A DNA stretch of 64,000 bases, taken from positions 16,557,475 through 16,621,474 of the forward strand of contig CM063506.1 of assembly GCA_032207245.1 (NCBI GenBank). Reading direction: 5' to 3'. This document shows positions 36,301-44,152 of the stretch, piece after piece (position 1 is the first letter of the stretch; every line of letters begins with the position of its first letter). Below the pieces are notes generated by a model. It saw only the letters and a program-made list of their open reading frames with translations. It was not told the DNA's origin and did no database searches. The stretch is from Pardosa pseudoannulata. Lineage: Eukaryota; Arthropoda; Arachnida; Araneae; Lycosidae. The translations under genes and the position numbers were made by a program.

Positions 36301-38039
36301 GTTGTGGGTCTCTGTCAGATGACAGTACTTGAACTCTACTTAGGCAACATCAATTACCTGGAGAAACAAAATCAACACTGGATCTTGAAAATCATGTGCA
36401 AATGATAGTTTTAAGGATGCATTGTTCAAAGTATATAAAATATGTATAATATGATAGGTGTACAAGAAAGTCATATGGTGTCCACATCAGAAATTTTTAT
36501 GTTTTACTTAAAAGGGATTGCCAAAGCTAAACTAACTTAAATCTGTTAGTGTTCCTTCAAAGAATTCTCAATTTTGTTTAAAAACACTTTGACAGTATGT
36601 GGCGTGCAAGGGGGATCCTCTCTAGCAGTCTGGTGAAACATGGCCACTTGCATGGAAAGACTTATAATGAATATTAGCTCTTTTTCAGTTGGATTGGAAA
36701 GTTTTGAAGTGATAAATTATAACTTAACTAATGATAACTTTTAATGCCAAGAAACTTCCAAATAAATTTATCAATACACTTAACTAAAAACAAAACTAAT
36801 AAAGTACAAGACAAAAAAATTAAGGCTTTAATATTTGTTATAAAAGATTGTTATTTGTTAAGTTTATCACAAAAAGATGAATGTTTTGCTCTAACCAAGG
36901 AAATAATTTGTATAATTTAAATGAAAGAGATTTAGTATTTAATATTTGCATTTCTGTTCATGCAGGATTGAGCACCTGCATGGAGAATTTTTTTCACCTT
37001 TATATAATTTTAAAGTGCATAATACATTAAATTTTTATGCTTAGAAAAAGTGCTTATGTTTCTCAAAATAAATTGTGATTTGTAATAATGTAATATATAG
37101 TTTATTAACTATGTTGATTTTTATCGTATTAAGTTTGTTACTTAAAGCTAAATTTATATTCTAGATGGATCTAATCAAGAGAAGGGTGTTATTGAAACTC
37201 CTGAAGTCCTTAACAAAACTTTTGACTATAGTGAATCCAAGAAAGATGAAATTGCTAAAACTTCAGATACAAATACCCCTTTTGTGTCATCTTTACCAAA
37301 GTCTACATTTTCTATTCCAACCCGAGATAAAGTGCCTCATCTACAACCTATTGTTTCTCATTCTAATGAAAAAAATGTTCATTTAAGTGGAGAAAAATCT
37401 CCTGTAAAAAAATTACAAGGGAAATCCTTGGTACCTCTTGCAAAAGCACATACTATTGATGAAAAATCCCCCATCACATCTGGTAAAGATCTGGTTGCAG
37501 AAATTGATGCTGATTCAAAAATGGTCAACCACTGTCTTCAAGAAGCAGAAATGTTAGAGCAACAGCTATCTCGTAAGCTTCAGCGGCAGCACCAGGATGG
37601 GTCATCTAATATTTCCCATTATATCCAGAATAGTCCTGCAAGAGGTCATGGACAAACTGAGCACAAAGGGAAGTCATATGGGTCTAGGTTACAGAAAGCA
37701 TCATCAACAAGTCAGATTAAGAATCTTACTGGTGCATCTGTTCGAGGTAAAAGTCCTGGTCGAATTGTGAAAAGCAATGCATCCAGTCCTTCAGTTGGTC
37801 ATGCTCCCAGATTAATACGTTCTAGTGAATCAAGGGAAAAATTGACTCCTAGAAAGTCATCCCAGTCTCCTAAAGCATCTTCAGCACAAAGGTCTTTCAG
37901 GTCAATGGAGAGTATTGCAAGTGTCCACAAGCAGTTATCGGCTAGTAGTGCACAAGCATCTAAACGTGTTTTGTCAAAGTCTAATCGACAGAGAGGTATT
38001 GCTAACAACACTAGGACTCCTATAATTGGTCCCAAATGA
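8873..38039 (+). CDS. BTBD8: BTBD8 homologue, full gene model (12 coding exons, 1,864 aa)
   Basis: Seen: the exons listed separately join with GT-AG borders and matching phases to 5,595 nt, an exact multiple of three. Domains: first BTB about residues 45-155, split by intron 2 (FSDIRI then HKSILKVRAPTFYNHIL); Ser-rich spacer about 156-1030; second BTB about 1031-1148 (DTDITLEVEGKEIKAH, then CILSSRCKYFANLL); BACK-like helices about 1149-1390, including LKWTEPIFGMVTRLLQDCI and CQSWACLAPQVQKRIKD; basic tail 1391-1864 with a short coiled coil at about 1690-1717. Known: the two-BTB plus BACK-like order, and the KWTE and SWK/SWA-type segments, match animal BTBD8. In mammals the long form includes the region once called KIAA1107/APache, linked to AP2 and clathrin-mediated synaptic vesicle endocytosis. 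Inferred: a cytosolic adaptor-like protein. The spacer between the BTB domains looks far longer than I recall for vertebrates. The assignment is firm, the function is by homology only. Confidence 0.9.
9085..10640. mobile_element. hAT-type non-autonomous element in BTBD8 intron 1
   Basis: 1,556 bp with a perfect 8-bp duplication ATACATAC (9077-9084, 10641-10648). Terminal repeats TAGGGTTGGCAA and TAGGGTTGGTTA (right end reversed). Subterminal TTTTTGCC/GGCAAAAA repeats near 9940-9975 and 10575-10625 could be transposase-binding sites. The interior is AT-rich without a transposase; GTCATGG-containing repeats near 9150-9240 and 9830-9880 suggest a second nested insertion. Confidence 0.87.
10650..12162. 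other. BTBD8 intron 1, remainder
   Basis: AT-rich intron sequence with one tandem duplication (listed). No other feature seen. Confidence 0.6.
11314..11620. repeat. Tandem duplication, 2 x 153 bp
   Basis: ACCTATAGAGTTACCTTTAA begins at 11314 and again at 11467, and the copies stay similar to TAAAAGAATAAAATTTTTAG. A few substitutions only. Confidence 0.93.
12163..12408 (+). CDS. BTBD8: BTBD8 exon 2, N-terminal half of BTB domain 1
   Basis: Acceptor TTCTTTTTAG|T and donor TTGAA|GTAAGT. It reads MLQNKLFSDIRIGVNSEKRL and later HSHKSILKVRAPTFYNHIL, the beta-strand and H-x-S-x-L-K-x-R-x-P-x-F signature of a BTB/POZ fold. A 15-20 residue polar loop (ANENSSSQKLPDIPEF) separates the two. It ends two bases into a Lys codon that exon 3 completes. 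Confidence 0.9.
12692..13309. mobile_element. Pogo/mariner-type MITE in BTBD8 intron 2
   Basis: 618 bp flanked by TA (12690-12691, 13310-13311). Termini CAGTAAAACCCGCTTAAGAA and, reversed, CAGTAAAACCCACTTACAAA. No transposase frame. A further end of the same family (reverse of AACTTCTTAAGTGGGTTTCGCTG) lies at 13437-13459, so the locus holds more than one insertion or a decayed longer one. Confidence 0.85.
13460..15276. other. BTBD8 intron 2, remainder
   Basis: AT-rich. Short open frames at 13853-14310 show no recognisable motif or codon pattern. No inverted ends identified. Confidence 0.5.
15277..18078 (+). CDS. BTBD8: BTBD8 exon 3: end of BTB 1, long Ser-rich spacer, start of BTB 2
   Basis: A 2,802-nt exon (acceptor TTTCAG|GAGAG, donor CACAG|GTAAGT) encoding residues 125-1059. 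The first 30 residues (RVYTDDDVRKYECEALRLSK) finish BTB domain 1; the last about 30 (LLRMFLEEVDTDITLEVEGK) open BTB domain 2. Between them lies low-complexity sequence rich in Ser, Asp, Glu, Lys and Asn with many Ser-Pro sites, so probably disordered and phosphorylated. It contains two RRLDG repeats and four spaced copies of a motif [MF][YF][IV][DN]-hydrophobic at about 471, 499, 575 and 608. A very large internal exon with one open frame throughout indicates real coding sequence under selection. Confidence 0.95.
18079..19357. other. BTBD8 intron 3
   Basis: AT-rich; a short direct repeat of TTAAAATAGTTAATTGTTTT lies at 18705-18750. A GC-richer patch near 18340-18560 is unassigned. Confidence 0.5.
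19358..19447 (+). CDS. BTBD8: BTBD8 exon 4, BTB domain 2
   Basis: 90 nt, acceptor TTATTTTAG|G, donor GAAGG|GTAAAT. It completes Arg1059 and reads CILSSRCKYFANLLRTSNPD, the core helix of a BTB domain (H-R-x-I-L-S-S-R-x-x-Y-F). In frame with exons 3 and 5. Confidence 0.92.
19548..19725 (+). CDS. BTBD8: BTBD8 exon 5, BTB domain 2 C-terminal half
   Basis: 178 nt after a 100-nt intron. Acceptor ATTTTTTAG|GTTT, donor CATAGG|GTATGT. It reads FTFSAVHFALCHIYSGAMSI then NISELALLADMLNLETL, the classic BTB helices (F-x-x-x-L-x-x-I-Y-x-G followed by L-A-x-x-L-x-L-x-x-L). Ends in phase 0. Confidence 0.93.
20698..20840. mobile_element. Small hAT-type MITE in BTBD8 intron 5
   Basis: 143 bp with perfect 8-bp duplication ATCACAGG (20690-20697, 20841-20848). 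Ends CAGGGCCATAATTTGG and, reversed, CCCAGGCATAATTTGG. Pyrimidine-rich interior. It shares the CAGGGCC terminus with the elements at 8388 and 41425. Confidence 0.9.
21225..21400 (+). mobile_element. tRNA-derived SINE in BTBD8 intron 5
   Basis: A-box-like AGTTCAATTGATAAGTGCTG and B-box-like GGTTTAAATCCC, then body GAAATTGGCTTTAAGTAAAT and AGCAAAACAGTATACC, matching the copy at 4548-4745. Confidence 0.75.
21930..22370 (+). mobile_element. Degenerate LINE reverse-transcriptase C-terminus
   Basis: Translated pieces in broken frames read like the tail of an endonuclease/reverse-transcriptase ORF: KREIMRKIFSPIVHNNLRRN, NHEIYKKYRKY, IVKVITTSLIRWLEQEF, then a GRP-R-W-like stretch near 22230-22260. 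The order (R-x-I-x-x-P, R-x-N-x-E-x-Y-x-x-Y, I-x-x-x-R-x-x-W) is typical of non-LTR retrotransposons. Stops and frame changes make it a dead relic. Confidence 0.75.
22371..22836. other. End of BTBD8 intron 5
   Basis: AT-rich, nothing recognised. Confidence 0.5.
22837..23028 (+). CDS. BTBD8: BTBD8 exon 6, BACK-like region
   Basis: 64 codons, phase 0 at both ends; acceptor CTTTATAG|CCT, donor ACATT|GTAAAT. It includes VECLPLAVVCGLTELRDKCI and WLGKYFTRTWPNKSFAALSE, helical with the Leu/Trp spacing of the region after BTB 2 in BTBD8. A TTAA-flanked element begins 47 bp after its donor. Confidence 0.92.
23075..23549. mobile_element. piggyBac-type MITE in BTBD8 intron 6
   Basis: 475 bp bounded by TTAA (23071-23074, 23550-23553) with perfect 11-bp terminal inverted repeats CCCTCTGACTG. 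The CCCT start and TTAA target are characteristic of piggyBac elements. No transposase; an internal 76-codon frame looks random. It starts 47 bp after the exon 6 donor. Confidence 0.92.
23629..24332. repeat. Tandem duplication, 2 x 352 bp
   Basis: The segment starting TATAACATTTTTTT (23629) repeats at 23981 with only small changes. Each unit contains GGTGGCCACAAACGTGAAAG followed by GACCTAGAAAATCTAGAAAT, reminiscent of a hAT-like end. A possible partner (ACCTGGAATTACC) near 25090-25120 was not proven. Confidence 0.93.
24333..25454. other. BTBD8 intron 6, remainder
   Basis: AT-rich, no coding signal. Confidence 0.5.
25455..25637 (+). CDS. BTBD8: BTBD8 exon 7, KWTE segment
   Basis: 61 codons in phase 0; acceptor TTTTTTTAG|ACT, donor GGAAAA|GTAAGT. 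It encodes TLPQLKWTEPIFGMVTRLLQ and CIHFMAKSFNEILNSESFLA. The KWTE motif followed by Q-x-x-C-I-x-F and S-E-x-F is the best single identifier of BTBD8 in the window. Confidence 0.95.
26200..26560. other. Unassigned block in BTBD8 intron 7, possible mobile-element relic
   Basis: Less AT-biased than its surroundings, with broken frames in both directions. It lies upstream of the dispersed repeat at 26829 and may be part of the same element. No motif recognised. Confidence 0.3.
26829..27190 (+). repeat. Dispersed repeat copy B in BTBD8 intron 7
   Basis: Inverted mate of the repeat at 1-370. Alignable blocks are listed there. Both copies have the same limits on the AAAACTGCTGG side, which suggests a defined element end. 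Confidence 0.8.
27284..27316. repeat. Short AT microsatellite
   Basis: (AT)n directly after the dispersed repeat. Confidence 0.9.
27681..27836 (+). CDS. BTBD8: BTBD8 exon 8
   Basis: 52 codons, phase 0; acceptor TTATTGAAG|GGT, donor ACTCAG|GTATTT. It encodes GQSWNVTALEEDIISAVEL and NRLLQLAESAENSEFSDFTQ, a helical continuation of the BACK-like region. The acceptor has a short pyrimidine tract. Confidence 0.9.
28311..28764. repeat. Tandem duplication, 2 x 227 bp in BTBD8 intron 8
   Basis: GAGTGAGTCATGATTAAAGA at 28311 and 28538; the units stay about 90 percent alike to TATCTATTTAAATAGTATG. Confidence 0.93.
28893..29725. mobile_element. Tc1/mariner-class MITE in BTBD8 intron 8
   Basis: About 833 bp with long imperfect inverted ends: AGTACCCTAACTTCCTACCT at the left, CAGTACCCTAATTTCCTGCT for the reversed right end; TA follows the right end. 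The left terminal C appears changed to T/A. A central A-rich stretch and short frames have no transposase similarity. Confidence 0.75.
29812..30337. mobile_element. Probable MITE with ATCAAGAGT ends
   Basis: Inverted ends AATCAAGAGTCTGTTTAGGC (left) and AATCAAGAGTTTGTCCAGAC (reversed right). Subterminal CAAAATTGGGTTCCC and GATAGGGTCCTG are also related. No clear target duplication, so superfamily unassigned. Confidence 0.6.
30742..30871 (+). CDS. BTBD8: BTBD8 exon 9
   Basis: 130 nt, acceptor TCTGTATAG|AAT, donor AAGGATG|GTATGT. It encodes NFVDLLHKISRHCERYLIQN and HCQSWACLAPQVQKRIKD. The SW-x-x-L-x-x-x-x-Q-x-x-I pattern closes the conserved BACK-like block of BTBD8. One base is left over for exon 10. 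Confidence 0.92.
30872..32377. other. BTBD8 intron 9
   Basis: AT-rich with an A homopolymer near 31908-31930. No element ends recognised. Confidence 0.5.
32378..32445 (+). CDS. BTBD8: BTBD8 exon 10 (small)
   Basis: 68 nt, acceptor CACTTGCAG|CTG, donor CAAAGG|GTGATT. It completes Ala and reads AVIVFEFEKPTAPPPRLSSL then QR, a Pro-rich linker leaving the helical region. The donor is weaker than the others (GTGATT), but the frame joins exactly on both sides. Confidence 0.8.
32941..33171. mobile_element. Palindromic TTAA-flanked fold-back MITE in BTBD8 intron 10
   Basis: 231 bp bounded by TTAA (32937-32940, 33172-33175). The two arms of about 100 bp are inverted copies: CTGTTTGAGTGCTACGAAGC against, reversed, CTGTTTGAGTGTGGCAAAGC; both arms reach a TACTATAATTTTC segment around a short centre. 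A piggyBac-type target with a fold-back structure. Confidence 0.88.
33176..34156. other. BTBD8 intron 10, remainder
   Basis: GC-richer stretch 33650-33900 with a local palindrome TACCAGTATCGAG/CTCAATACTGGTA at 33457-33488. Probably old repeat, not classified. Confidence 0.4.
34157..34703 (+). CDS. BTBD8: BTBD8 exon 11, linker after BACK region
   Basis: 547 nt, acceptor TCTGAATAG|AAA, donor GTAGAAG|GTAAGC. It starts KLKKQSEVEEVSNLERSTYP. The exon is charged and Ser/Asn/Asp-rich, without recognisable domains, and likely disordered. The open frame runs past the donor to 34774, so the donor rests on its strong GTAAGC match and on the exact phase fit to exon 12. Confidence 0.85.
34704..37164. other. 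BTBD8 intron 11
   Basis: 2.46 kb, AT-rich. A GC-richer patch lies at about 36300-36660. No open frames or inverted ends recognised. Confidence 0.5.
37165..38039 (+). CDS. BTBD8: BTBD8 exon 12, basic C-terminal tail and stop
   Basis: 875 nt, acceptor TATATTCTAG|ATGG, stop TGA at 38037-38039. It opens DGSNQEKGVIETPEVLNKTF. A short coiled coil with MVNHCLQEAEMLEQQLSRKL sits at about residues 1690-1717. The last 150 residues are Ser, Arg, Lys and Pro-rich with SPGR, TPRKSS and SPKASS sites, suited to phosphorylation and binding to acidic partners or microtubules (inference). Confidence 0.9.
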
Positions 38040-38740
38040 TTGTATATAGTAGTTCTATTGAGTATTGATTATGTTAAAAAAAATGCTGTGATAGTAAGTG
38101 ACTGGCTACCATAGTTCTGGATACTGTGAATACTTATTTATTTTTTTTTAATGTACTACTTTTAATAACTACTGTAAAATGTACATATTTGGAAGTTTTT
38201 AATTTTTAAGTAGCTATATTTTCTAAAAACTTTTGTATATGAAAATTTTGTCTTGTAACATTAGATTTGGTGATCTATTTTATTCTTTATTTTGTTAAAC
38301 TTTATACAATAAATCTTTTTATTACCAGCTATTTAATTAAAAAAATTAATACTGATTTCTAGTATACAAAGTTTTCTTATTCTTTCATATTTATTTAAGA
38401 CAATTTTCTTTGTATTCATACCCTAAAGGTATCTTAAATCTATGTTGGGCATTCATTTACTATCACTGAACTACTATTTCTAGCTTATCTTGATGTACAT
38501 AACTGAAATGTATATTCTGTATTATTTCTGTCAGAAACATAGCACAATTTGTAAAATATCACTTAGATTGGGATAAAAAATGTAAAATTACAGAATACCC
38601 AAAAATTCATAGCTGTATGTTAGCTTATTGTAGTGTAGCGTTGAGAATTGCAATCCATAGAGGATTTTAAGTATTTAAAAGTATTTTTACCTGTTGTACA
38701 TAAGTTTGTTTGAATTTTAATAAAACAAAAATTATATAGT
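38040..38740 (+). terminator. BTBD8 3' UTR with candidate poly(A) signals
   Basis: AT-rich sequence after the stop. AATAAA occurs at 38308-38313 (in TTATACAATAAATC) and at 38719-38724 (in TTTTAATAAAAC). Either could end the transcript; the first is about 270 nt after the stop. No open frame of note. Confidence 0.5.
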
Positions 38741-39616
38741 TAATTTATGTTTTATTAAAAACTTAGTTTATTAGTTAGTTAATTAACTTATTTCATGGCT
38801 GGTAGAGTTATATAGAAAATTGCAGTGATTTCAGTAGCTAATCTTTTATTTTCAGAAACTGAAATCTATGTTTTTTAAAAAACAAAATTGTTTAGTTATA
38901 GATTATAAATTTGGACTTTATAAATTTTGACACTATTTTTAACAAAATGATTTTTGAAAAAAATAGTTAAAAAGCTATTAAATTTGTTTTTAAACCAACA
39001 TGTTGCCTTTTGTTAGTATAAAAAAAAATTTAATTTTATAGTACGTATTTAGTCAGATATTTTAATGGTGCTAATTGTGTTTTAAATATTTTGCATTCTA
39101 GCTAAATCATAATTAATCTACATTGAAGCTATTTTCTATGCTTTTAAGTTGTTTCACCTTATGGTCTAAAATCAAAATTGCAGTCTTTGCACATTTAATT
39201 CTTTGCTGTGTTTTTCTTAAAAGTGACAATTATAAATGACAATTGTAAAAAGACATTTATAAATGTATGATAAAAATGAAAAATTCTATGATTTATACTT
39301 ATTCATTGCATTTCACAAACTCTTGATAACTAACTTTTGACAGTTGAACAGTAAACCCTAGTTTATTAATTAAACACAGTAAACATGAGAAATAAATAAA
39401 CTTCTGTTAATTTTTTTTTTTAATTTATAATTTAAGTAAGGTGTTTAAACTTTATTATTGGAACAATAACTTCTATACATTTCAATAAAATCAAATCTAT
39501 TTACATGTTGATAGGAACAATGAAGCTTTTTGATGATTATGATAATATTAGTAATAATAAGTTTTGAAACACTTTTAAAATTAACTGTGTTATAGTACAA
39601 TACTTGAAATTTATGA

Positions 39617-39683
<67 letters not shown>

Positions 39684-40083
39684 ATTGTGTATTCGACTTG
39701 AAAACAAATGAAATCAATTTTCTTAATGTAAAGAATATGTTCATGTGTTTTGAACTGTGATTGTCTGTCTGAAATATTTTTCACTCTGTCATGTAGTCAT
39801 GTAAAACATACCTATGTTTAGTAGTTGCATCTTAAATATGGTGTTTATCAATATATGGTGTTTGTTTCTTGGAATTTTACTTGCAAATATTATTCATGTA
39901 TTTTCCAGCATTATATAGAGTCAATATTTCCCTGTTTATTTATTTACTTATTAAATTTTTTATACATATGTAGTATTTTAGAACGACCATAAATTAAATA
40001 AGACAATGCTTTTTAAAATCATCAAAATAATTAACTTATCAATAACTCTTATTCAGCATATAATTACACTTAATCGTCTTTAA
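38741..40083. other. Intergenic AT-rich sequence
   Basis: Contains the (AT)n listed separately; otherwise no coding or repeat signal recognised. Confidence 0.5.
39618..39680. repeat. AT microsatellite
   Basis: Uninterrupted (AT)n of about 63 bp. Confidence 0.95.
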
Positions 40084-40486
40084 CCTAGAAGTACCATGTA
40101 TTGGTTGATTTCCTGCTCTTTTTCCTTAAAAATACCAATCCTTCCCCCTAAAAAGTTGCAATTAGGAGATTCCATCTGACTGACCTTGATAGCTGTAGCT
40201 ATTATCCAGTACAGTTACAAGTCATTCTTACATTTGTTTCAGTATTATATTGCTCTTTACTTTTGGAAACTGTCTTTTTGATTATGCTGTTAGTAATTTT
40301 GCTTGCTAATTTCTATCTCATTTTTTTTTTTTTTTTTTTTTTTTTTTGAAGACGTCTCTTCTTAATCCAATATATATGTTAACTCCATTATATAAAGTCA
40401 TTAAAAAGTAACTTTGGAAAACTAAATGAAAATATTTCTTTTTCCTTGTTACAAGTAGCACATCAACCAGTACAAGTGCATAAGGG
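40084..40486. mobile_element. piggyBac-type MITE
   Basis: 403 bp bounded by TTAA (40080-40083, 40487-40490). Imperfect inverted ends: CCTAGAAGTACCATGTATTG then GTTGAT at the left, CCCTTATGCACTTGTACTGG then TTGATG for the reversed right end. A T homopolymer at about 40320-40347 sits inside. Confidence 0.78.
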
Positions 40487-40490
40487 TTAA

Positions 40491-41424
40491 AAAAAAATGG
40501 ATGCAACTAGTGTCAGTTTATAAGCATTTTTCTGACTATTCATTCATAAAACTACTAAATGTAATAAGTTTCTTGAGTAACATTAAGGTTTATTCAGACA
40601 GGAAAATTAACTATTACCTTAAATTCAAAATTAAAACATATGAAAAAAAATTGCAATACTGAGAGTTCTTATAAATTAACATTCCCTCCCTTTCTCCCCA
40701 CTCTTTGTAGACTTTTTTTTTATTAGAAATCATTTTGCAGCTGCAAAAGGATAATGTTACATTAAACAATAATTGATCTTTAGAATATTATTGACTTAAA
40801 ATTGGTGTAGTGTTTTCTTTAGACTGTTATTTCAACTTTCAATAACAACATTTAAATGTGATATAAAGTATTAATAAAGAATTTCAAAAGACAGATATTT
40901 ATTCAAGTCTATCTTTGAGCTTCTGTAAAAATGTAAAGTATGGGTTAGAATAAATTTTTAAAAGAAAATTAGAATAATGTTGGTGTTTCTAAATTATTTT
41001 ATGAATGCATTATTTTTGGCAAGATGCTAATCCAAGTTTTTTATTCTCGTATTTTACTAAAATGAATAAGAGAATAATAAAGTGATTTGTATCAGTAGCT
41101 GACTCATTCAAATACTAACTTTCCTATTGTCCTTAGTACACCCTACTCTTATCAAGTGGTGCAGCCATGTAGAGGTGGGGAGTTGAGGAGTTCTAACCCC
41201 TCCCAAAAGTTCAGATATTTTTTAAAAGCTTTTTAAATGTACTTTTAATATAATACAAAATAATAAAGTAAGCTTCCAACATTTGAATTATTTTTTAAAA
41301 AATGGGAATAACTTATTGCTTTGTTTCTAGTATTATACCAATATATGACCTTTCTTTAGTTATGCTAGTTTTTTATTGATAAAGCTAATAAGGAAAACTG
41401 ATGGATGACTTAACTATGATGTTG
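40491..41424. other. Intergenic sequence
   Basis: AT-rich. Near 41160-41215 a C/G-rich stretch resembles one end of the CAGGGCC hAT family, without a partner. Confidence 0.4.
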
Positions 41425-42056
41425 CAGGGCCTTAGCCAGAAGTTATATTCGGAGGGGGACATTGTTTTTTGTGAAGGAAGCTTCAATAAAACTAGAGGTT
41501 TTCTTATATATGTATACTCCTAATAAGTATCGTAATGCAATGTGATTTTCAAATATCAAAATTAAAAAATGATATAATGAACAAATTTATAGCCTTAAAT
41601 GAGTCATGTAATGAATTTAATAGTAAAATTAACATTAAAAATATATAATCTATACATGGTAATAAATTCTAATTTTTAAAACAGAAGTATAACTAAAGAA
41701 AAAAAATAATTTTGAAAGAAAATCAAAACATTCAATTTTTGCTTGCATATTATAAAGTATGCTCTATTTGAAATTTTCGCCAAAACATTTTCATAAATTT
41801 CTTCCGATTGTGCAACAATATTTTGACGAGATGCCAAAAGTGCTAGTCAGTCTGTTCTAACATGTTGAATCCAATTTGTACCGATTCCTTAATTCAACGT
41901 TGCTGTTCTATGCCCATTGTTATATATGCACAGCTAGGCAGACAATACACCCACACACATGGTGTATCGTCTCACCCTCTTCTTTCCACAAAATGGTCTT
42001 TAAGAATTTTGGAGGGGGACCACTCCCCCTAATCCTTCCCCTTGCCTATGGCCTTG
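41425..42056. mobile_element. hAT-type MITE
   Basis: 632 bp with a perfect 8-bp duplication TGATGTTG (41417-41424, 42057-42064). Ends CAGGGCCTTAGCC and, reversed, CAAGGCCATAGGC. The right 100 bp, reversed, aligns with 8388-8480 (GGGGGACTGGTCCCCC-like core and AAAGACCATTTTGT). No transposase. Confidence 0.9.
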
Positions 42057-42064
42057 TGATGTTG

Positions 42065-43931
42065 TTAGGTAATACTATCCAGAGCTTTATATTAAACCTA
42101 TTTTAATGCAACAATTTAAAACATAGATCTTAGATTGAAAATAATTAATGCAGCTGCATATATAGTCTTGATTTATCAGATGATTTTTATCACTGAAAAT
42201 CTCAAAACTATCAGATAACTGTGTGTAGTGATCCTACAAGCCTTGCCTGGGATAACTTGAAAACTGACTGAGTTGAATAAAATATTAGTTTTTTCTACCT
42301 TTTAATACAAAAGCTTTAAAAGAAAATTGAAGACTTCTTACCTAAAATTAAGTTTAGGTACTAGTCCCCACCAGAGAGAAGTAATGGCTGCACTGCTGTG
42401 CTTACCTAGTAAATTATTCATAATGTGTAGAAAAAATTTAGTTCAATTTTGTTGATTATGCCTTTGTATTAATTTAAAACTTAACACTTTATATCCTACA
42501 TTAGAGTTTGATAACACTAATTGTTGCTTTCACTGATAAATTGCTGTGAATTCCTGTGCTTCCAATGTTTTATAAAACTTTATTTTAATATTCCACTTTT
42601 TGCATTGTGACTTTGACATACAATTTTTATGGTTAAATTTTCATAGATGCAATATTAAGAATTTAAGATGTGATATATGATCTAGCTCATGGGATGGTAA
42701 CATTATTGTTTAATACTGTTAAAATTATTTGAACCTTTTTAAGAACTGTTTTTGATTAAGAAGCTTTTAAAGAGTTTTCATAATCATTATGTTCATTACA
42801 AAACAAACTTTTTTTTCTTTTGATTCTTCATTTTCTTTTGCAATTATGCATTTTGCAATTTCATTTGTAAAAGTTTGCTTTAAAATAATGTTTTTATTGG
42901 CATTTGATGTAAATATTACTTCAAGTAAGGATATATTCTTTTATAGATAATATTTCATCCACATTTAATAAAAAATTTGTTTTATTTTTAAGTATTCAGG
43001 ACGTTTTAATGGGAAATTCCTCAATGTTGCAGCATTACTCAATAATTTTACTTCTTTTTTTCAAAGGAAAATAATTTGCCGTTTTGCTTTTGCTTATAAT
43101 CATCTTTTCTTTGGAAATTTGATTTGTAAAAGTTTCAGTTTTAAAAGAACATGATTCTGTTTGGCTAGTTTGTAATGTAAATATCTCTTAATGTAAGGAT
43201 TTATTCTCTTGTAGGTAGTATTTCATTTACTTTTGATGAAATAATTTACTTTATATGTATTCTAAATGAATTTAAATGTAATTGTTGAATGAATTCCCTT
43301 TTTATCCTGAAGGAAAATTTGCTTTTGCATTTTTTCTTAGAATTTGAAAGGAATTTCACTTTGAAACCCAAAGCTTTTAACTTCTTTTATAAACATTTAC
43401 ATTAAAATGTGTTTTATTTGAGACTTGTAAGTTTGTAATTGCTTAATTTAATTCTTTTTGCATTAATTTCCTCTAAATTTATCTGAAAAGAAATTATTAA
43501 AATAATCAAGTTAAGCTTTCAAATTTAATAACTAAGACTTTAATGGTTTAATACCAATTTCTTTATAACCACTGAACATTAACAAACCAGTGTTAAGAAA
43601 ACTTTACACATTATTTTAGGGACCAAAGAATAAGATAATTTTTAAAAGATAATTTCGTGTCATTATTATAAAGTGTTACTGTTATAATTTGCTGTGAAAA
43701 GTTGTAATCAGTAATATTTAATGTTTAATATCCCTTGATGTTCCTTATATTTTGTACTTCCGTACAATCTTTAGGTTACCCAAATTTATTTCTAGCACAT
43801 ACTATATTATTGAACTGAACTATCTCATTCTGTTAAATATAGTTTTAACCACACTCTTTTTGAAATGTGTGAGTTTGTTATTATTTATTCTATTTAATTT
43901 ATAAATGTAATACTTTGCTACAAACTTCTAA
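42065..43931. other. Intergenic AT-rich sequence
   Basis: Diverged direct repeats such as TTGCAATTTCATTTGTAAAAG (42850s) and TTGGAAATTTGATTTGTAAAAG (43110s) suggest an old roughly 270-bp tandem duplication. No genes. Confidence 0.45.
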
Positions 43932-44148
43932 CCCTAGAATGCTATCCTTACATTTTGGAGATGTTCAGTTATTAAAACAATAAACTCTTAAATGCTGAAA
44001 ATAACTTTAATATGTGCAATAAATAATTTTTTTAATGAAGTCACAAGTATTACTTACCTTTCCTTGCTCTAAAATTATATTTTTAGAGTTATTTTGCAGA
44101 TATAATAATAGTAGCAACATTTAGCAAAAACATGATAGCATTCTAGGG
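43932..44148. mobile_element. piggyBac-type MITE
   Basis: 217 bp with perfect 15-bp inverted ends CCCTAGAATGCTATC. TTAA follows the right end (44149-44152); the left flank reads CTAA, probably a mutated TTAA. Confidence 0.85.
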
Positions 44149-44152
44149 TTAA

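Noticed and set aside
40318..40506. 62-codon frame with a poly-Lys end
   Set aside because: Lys run comes from a T homopolymer within a TTAA-flanked MITE.
41876..42106. 76-codon frame
   Set aside because: Lies mostly inside the hAT-type MITE and is not conserved in form with the 8388 relative.
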